Shown in pieces: positions 58,598 through 64,000 of a stretch of 64,000 nt of DNA. Numbering within the stretch: the first letter of the stretch is position 1; every line of letters begins with the position of its first letter. This DNA comes from Glossina fuscipes (taxonomy: Eukaryota; Arthropoda; Insecta; Diptera; Glossinidae): positions 1,263,885-1,327,884 of the forward strand of contig NW_023998646.1 of the NCBI RefSeq assembly GCF_014805625.2, read 5' to 3'. The notes beneath the pieces are model-generated. The model saw only the letters and a program-made list of their open reading frames with translations, was not told the DNA's origin and did not search any database. The position numbers and the translations under genes were made by a program.

Positions 58598-60818
58598 TCT
58601 TTTATCTTGCCTATCAAAGGTATTGGAAAAGATTATGGCATCTAGATTATCTTGGTTTCTTGAGTCCAAGAACCTGATAACAAAGCAACAAGTTGGTTTC
58701 AAACGGGGTAGAGGGTGCATCGATACTCTGTTACATATTGATTATCTCACAAGTAAAGCAATTTCCGAACGAAATCACGTAACAATTCTCTCAATTGATT
58801 TCGAAAAAGCATTTGACAGAGTTGGTTTTCATGTTATTTTAAGACTCTTGAAATCATGGAATGTTGGACCCAAATTCTTCAAATCATTCATGTCGCATCG
58901 GCGATTCAAAGTTAGAATCAACAATCATCTTTCTGATTCCTTTCCGCTAATGAATGGCATTCCCCAAGGATCTCCTCTCTCTGTCATGCTTTTCCAGATC
59001 GCCTTCAACAAGATTAGCAAAATTCTTTGCCGTGTACCAAGAGTGGAACATTGTCCCTACGCGGACGATGTATACATTTTTACAAAAGAAAAAGACAACA
59101 CGAAAGCAAATAACATCCTCGAATCTATTGGACGAGAGATCTCCGCATGGGCAAACTCGTCAGGGGCTAAAATTTCCATACAAAAATCTAAAAAAATGCA
59201 CATTTGTCGAAAGCAAATTTGCGATGCAGGAAATCTACTGATGCATATTAATGGCTTACCAGTACTAAACGTGCAGACGCTGCATATTCTCGGGCTCACT
59301 TTTTCCAACAAATATCGTTGGAGAGCACATTGTCTGCGGTTAAAAAACTCTATTTTAACAAGGATGAATTTCATACAGTACGTTGCTTGGAGAAGCCATG
59401 CGCATATTAACACTATTGCTTATCTTACCAAAATGCCTGTGTTAAGCAAGATTGACTATGCTTTGATAATTTATGGCAATAGCTGCAAATCTAATATCAA
59501 CACCCTTAAACCGATCTACCACCAAGCAGTCAGAGCAAGTTGTTATGCTTTTCGGACGACGCCCATAAATAATATTATAATCGAAACTGGTCTCCCAACT
59601 TTAGAAAATAGACTTTATGAGTTAAAAGCCAAAATAGTCCCCAATTCAAACAAATCTATTCTCGGTGAGGACGTGAAAAAGATTATTATTGCGAAGAAAA
59701 TTCCAAAGTCACCATGTGCAATTGACCATTGTTTGTACGTTGCAAAGGAATTGAATATTGCCTTAAAAATTTTCCGCTCGTTTGGTGTTAAACCTTCATG
59801 GATTTTGAAAGACTGCATGCAGTCTATGCACAAAAAAGAAGATACTCCAAATTACGTCTTAAGGAATCTGATAGCTGAATAAATCCAAGTATTGGAGCGT
59901 ACTGGTTGAAATCTTTTATACACAGACGGTTCAAAATCTTTTGGCCTGCCTCCTGCTTGTGCCGTGGTAGATGCTACAGAACAGGTTCTTCTCAATTACA
60001 TTTTTCATGAAAGTACTTCAACGTTCATCACCGTAGCTAGAGCTATCCTTCACGCTGCGAACCTTGCCCATAAAAGCAAACTCAAAACCGTCATTGTTAC
60101 TGACAGTTTGTCTTTATTACAAACTATTCGGAACCCTTCGACTTCGAGATGGAGCACCATCAAAAAATTAAGAAATATAATTACTACACCCTACGGAAAA
60201 ATTAAAATGTTATGGGTACCAAGTCACATCGGTTTATTGGGAAATGAGCAGGCTGATCGAGCGGTAAAGTATGCTGCTTCTGCTCCTCTAATTATGGATG
60301 ATGTCATGGAAAAGTTGGATCTTCAAAGATGCATTGGGAGAAAAGTTAAAGTGAAAATTGCAGAAGGAAATTTACAATACCATCATCAACATTACTCTTC
60401 CATTAACCCTCAATTAATTCCACCTTTATATCCAACAAACGTTGAGAAAACCAAGATCCAAAAATTTTCGAGAATTCGCCTTGGTCAGACTATCGCAACT
60501 CACCAATGGATCTTGAAGAAGTCTTCTTCCCCAATCTGCAGTTGTGGACAAACTCTAACTATAAAGCACATTCTCTGCGACTGCCTTAAGTTTTCCTTGG
60601 CTAGATGTATTGCATTTGGAGCGACTAACCCTTTAGACATTCTAAAATCACCTTCAGAACCGAATATAAATTCAATATATTACTTTATTAATACTACTAA
60701 GCTCATTATCTAATGTACATTTATTTATATTAGAGCCGATAGCCTGTGCTGCTAGTGCTCAATGTCTTTTTCTTAGCTAAGAATTTATTTCATTAGTGTA
60801 AAATTATAATAATAGTAA
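58598..60818 (+). mobile_element. 5'-truncated I-clade LINE, second copy
   Basis: Plus-strand ORF2 remnant of the same family as 37258-41838, starting inside RT (LLSCLSKVLEKIMASRL). It keeps RT motifs missing from the other copy: SIDFEKAFDRVGF, NGIPQGSPLSV and YADDVYIFTK (58551-59882), then a stop, then the RNase H part with VTDSLS and WVPSHIGLLGNEQADR (59964-60713) and a cysteine/histidine end (CSCGQTLTIKHILCDC). The break near 59882-59960 disables it. The 3' UTR matches the other copy and ends in TAATAATAGTAATAATAA. Flanking TAATAAAGAATC copies define the insertion. Confidence 0.9.
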
Positions 60819-60830
60819 TAATAAAGAATC
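60819..60830 (+). repeat. Target-site duplication, right copy
   Basis: Matches 58586-58597 exactly over 12 bases. Confidence 0.75.
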
Positions 60831-61500
60831 ATAAATTCATTATGCATTACAACTACAACTACCCTATTGGTAAAATTATGTACGTTTAATAAGAACAAAA
60901 AGAAATGACATTAATAAAGCAAAAAAAAGAAAATGCAGCATTAAGAAAAGTTTTTCTGTAGATCCTAAGATCTAAAAACGGAATGCCCTTTTTATTTTTA
61001 TATGTGGAAAAACTGTAGAAATATCAACTCCACTGCGAAGGCGGAGCTTGGCGAGGGAGCGTGCGTGAGTGAAGAGTAGGGAGACTGCGGACTGGACAAA
61101 CGGACTAAGACAAGAGCAACGAATGTCAGACAGGACGAACCACAGTCCGACGTACTAGTGAAGGTTAGTTAAAAGGAAGATATATATATATAATAGTTTG
61201 TTTTATATTTCATATTTTGTTTTGTTTTTTCTTCTATTATTGTTATGCGATACGGCGGGTAAAGGATAAAAGAACAATTGCTTTACCGCTATGAGCCAGG
61301 CCGTTCATGACAAGAGGGTATAACTTCCAGTCTTTAACAAATAACGATGTGAAAAACCGATCGGCGAGAGAGGTTGGCAATTTTCTTTCTTCCTTTGTTT
61401 TTTTTTTGTTCGAAGTATATATAACGTGAAAATAATGATTTCTTCGAGACGTTTTTAATAACCAGAAGGAAGCTTCAAAGGCGCCATAACGCATACATAT
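60831..61500 (+). other. Possible continuation of the long-LTR relative
   Basis: Purine-rich and locally GC-richer DNA (61030-61150) with GAGCGTGCG and GACTGCGGACTGGACAAACGG, similar in character to 13290-13530 in the long LTR. It would be the right part of the LTR split by the LINE. No matching primer-binding site was found. Similarity is weak by eye. Confidence 0.35.
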
Positions 61501-61864
61501 GTATGTATATATTACTGTATGTATTGAAATTAATATATGGCTTTCAAATTGTTATTGAAATGGTCCATACCGAAGGACAACATGAACTTGGAAAAACTGC
61601 GCTTTTGAAAGTAAAAACATGAGGTCTTTTGCTATGACTTATAACCTACAGCAGGAGACCAAAATTTCCACGTAAATTCTATAAGTACAAGCATAAAACA
61701 TTGCCCACGATCGCATCTGTACGAGACGTTTAAGTAAAAGACGGTTAAAAGTCGAAAGTTCTTCCAAGTCTACAATAATTTAAAAGCCAAACAGAAATAA
61801 GTATCTTTCTAGGGAAATTGGGTGAAAAGATTGATTTCAATATAATATTGAATATGACATAATA

Positions 61865-62155
61865 TTAAGTATGGAATTAAATCTCAGAGTTAAGGAGATT
61901 AAATCTTAAGACCATGTCGCATTAAAATGAACCCTTTAAACATCCGAGAGTCAATAAAATTCTGATTATATCCACACAATACTAAAATAATGGATGTCAA
62001 AATTTTTGATTTCCGCTATCGTTCGGATATGCACTAAAAGAAATTGTTTGTTAAAAAAAATAAAAACTTCAAAAGAAATTGTTTGATAAAAAAAATAAAA
62101 ACTTCATAAGAAATTGTTTGTTAAAAAAACTTAAAACTTAAAAGAAATGTTTGTT
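61865..62155 (-). repeat. Inverse copy of the minisatellite-bearing repeat at 48893
   Basis: Read on the minus strand, the unique block (61865-62040) and at least three units containing CAATTTCTTTTG (62035-62155) match 48893-49250. Confidence 0.75.
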
Positions 62156-64000
62156 CGTTACTTTATTTTCTTCCATCAGTTAAATACATTTATTTTGTTA
62201 TATATTTTTTAAATAGGCTTTTTGGAATTCCCAAAAATAGTTTTTGAAACAGCAATAATGCCGAATATTAATTAATATGGCGACGAATGTCTTGTCGAAA
62301 CATTGTCGGAATCATTATCCAAAATCCAAAAAACTCATTTGGAAATTTTTTTCGGTTCGTTACTGTCGTCCCCAAATTAGCGGATTTTCCGCACAATGAT
62401 GATTAAATTAAAGAATTTAATAATGCATGTTATTTATAAAATGGTAAATTAATATATTTAGCATGGAGAAAATTTTCTCTATTTTCATTAAATTATATAT
62501 TATAATATTAAAAATTTGTTTTTTAATTATTTAAAAAGTTAATTATTTATAGTGAATTAAATTTCGTATTAAGTTCATAGAGAATTATTTTTTACCTCAT
62601 GTATTTTAACATATTATTAAGCGGAAGCATTGTTACCAAGTGCTGAAAGTATGCATTCATCAGAAACGTGCAAAATTTGATTTAAGGAATCCTGATGGAT
62701 ACATGCTTTCCTTAATATGTGAAGGAAATAAAGAAAGTGAAAATGAACCGAAATTTCGGGAAGAAGGAAAAAAAAGCGTTTTTTCGTTTCATTGAAGAGT
62801 TATTAAAAATCACGTTATGCAATAAAAATAAAATGATAATCACGTCGAATTATTTAATTTTTTTATTTATTTTTATTTTATAATTTTTAATTTTGTATTC
62901 TCGTCTAAAAATCATATCGAATTTCCGATATAAAATTTTTGTTAACGTCATCTTGTTTGGATGCAAAAGTCTCGTAAGAATACAATAAAGAAGTGTTTAT
63001 ATCAGGTTCTCGTGAAATATCGTTCGCGGCAAGTTCTGACATTAGCATTAAGTATTGATCATTTCGTAGGGAAATAAAAAACAAACTCGTATAATGGATG
63101 TTCTTCCTATTTGTGTCTTTTCTCTGCGTCCTATCAACGAACAGACGTAATACCGCTCTAATATTGTGAAGAGCATTCTTTCTTGATTATCCGGGTCCGT
63201 TTTCAACATCTTATGTGCTTCTGGAAATGGTTGTTATCGAACTACGATTTCGACCACCTATCGTATAACGTCTTATTTTAAATAGTCCTTATATGAATAA
63301 CTGGAAGGTAGTTTAGGATATTTTACGGTGGACCGTGGTCAACTATTGCCTTTCTACTTGTTTATAATCAAAAAATTTCTTTAATAATTTACCTTGACTT
63401 ACTTTAATTATTATTTGACATATTCCAAAAAATTTCTCAGCGAACCATTGTTTGTGAACTCGATCTGAAATATTGCATAAAGTATGTTAAAACACAATAT
63501 CTTCAGGCAAATATATCTTTAACATTTCTTTACGATTTTTAAAGACTGACCATTGCCACACTATGCCTCCAATCATAGTTCGACGATTGTCTATCGCCTT
63601 TTACTCATCTAGAGTGAGAACTAGGGTGAACGGAAGTCTAGCTTCAGTCAAGAAAGAGTAAATTTAATAAATTTTTGCAAATTTTATTAACATTTATCTC
63701 TTAAGACGCCAAAAACTATCCTTTGGTAATTCTCAACGGTGAGTTATCCCCGATTCTTTTAACAATGCAAAAATATTATAAATTGTCAAATAAAAATAAG
63801 TACGAGCATTACAGTGTCATAGTCGAAAAAGTCGACCGATGCAAAACTTTCTCAATATCTTGGTTCCAGTGAGCGTCCTTGAGTCAAAAAACGCACAATA
63901 TTTTTGGAAACATTGAAAACTAGGAAAATTAAAAGTAATAAAATTAATTCTGTGTATAGCCTGGGCATCTTAAAATCAAAGTCCAATGCAGATGTCGATT
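62156..64000. other. AT-rich DNA with no recognised feature
   Basis: No gene, RNA or repeat boundary recognised up to the window end. Confidence 0.45.

Noticed and set aside
59057..59833. Minus-strand ORFs inside the second LINE
   Set aside because: Antisense shadows of RT; their near-identity to shadows at 38-39 kb reflects LINE homology only.
61243..61494. Minus-strand 83-codon ORF and a GGCGCC string resembling a primer-binding site
   Set aside because: No LTR end adjoins GGCGCC at 61480, and the ORF has no motif.
1..64000. CRISPR arrays, bacterial operons, tRNA or rRNA genes
   Set aside because: The tandem arrays have no spacer structure, the genome is eukaryotic, and no cloverleaf or rRNA core was recognised by eye. 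A tRNA scan would be needed to exclude small RNA genes.

Overview
The window looks like nuclear DNA of a higher fly (Diptera, plausibly a tephritid or a close relative). It is AT-rich, its host introns are short with GT..AG ends, and the genes I can name are animal genes best known from flies: a DET1/abnormal-oocyte (abo) homologue and a BCS1 mitochondrial AAA chaperone. The repeats are also fly-type: an errantivirus, I-clade LINEs ending in TAA repeats, a mariner and a pogo/Tigger relic. The species is inferred, not demonstrated.

Layout. 0.5-21 kb is a transposon graveyard: a 5'-truncated LINE (562-3293), a Ty3/gypsy remnant whose LTR edges, primer-binding site and polypurine tract can be located (3676-6971), a pogo/Tigger transposase relic (7254-8181), a 1.97-kb LTR followed by a tRNA-Lys-type primer site (11720-13714), an env-only errantivirus remnant (14409-16749), an exact solo LTR with a 4-bp target duplication (19607-19992) and a possible P-element-like transposase fragment (20270-21184).

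22-35 kb is the host core. A four-exon DET1/abo gene (24457-22258, minus) stands head to head with an intronless BCS1 gene (25500-26780, plus) across about 1 kb. A four-exon gene for a C2HC zinc-finger protein with SUMO-interaction-like motifs follows on the minus strand (33751-29888). A small putative membrane protein, possibly frameshifted, lies at 34863-34413.

37-42 kb holds a long I-clade LINE with two ORFs on the minus strand; most of its RT is deleted and its ORF1 carries a tandem duplication. 43-57 kb is a mosaic of real but partial or broken coding sequence: an NHE8-type Na+/H+ exchanger copy lacking its whole transporter core, two spliced exons of an unknown gene, a decayed minus-strand coding relic, a DEAH-helicase (DHX33-like) pseudogene, a lone minus-strand exon, and a multi-exon unidentified gene broken by a 7-bp tandem duplication with a mariner in one intron. 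57-62 kb contains a second I-clade LINE with a 12-bp target duplication, inserted near a diverged relative of the long LTR seen at 11.7 kb. The last 2 kb and the first 0.5 kb show nothing I can name.

The host genes do not form an operon-like unit. abo/DET1 acts in CUL4-DDB1 ubiquitin ligase and histone-gene control, BCS1 inserts the Rieske protein into respiratory complex III, and the zinc-finger protein is probably nuclear. The window mainly records repeated transposon insertion and gene decay around a small conserved gene cluster.
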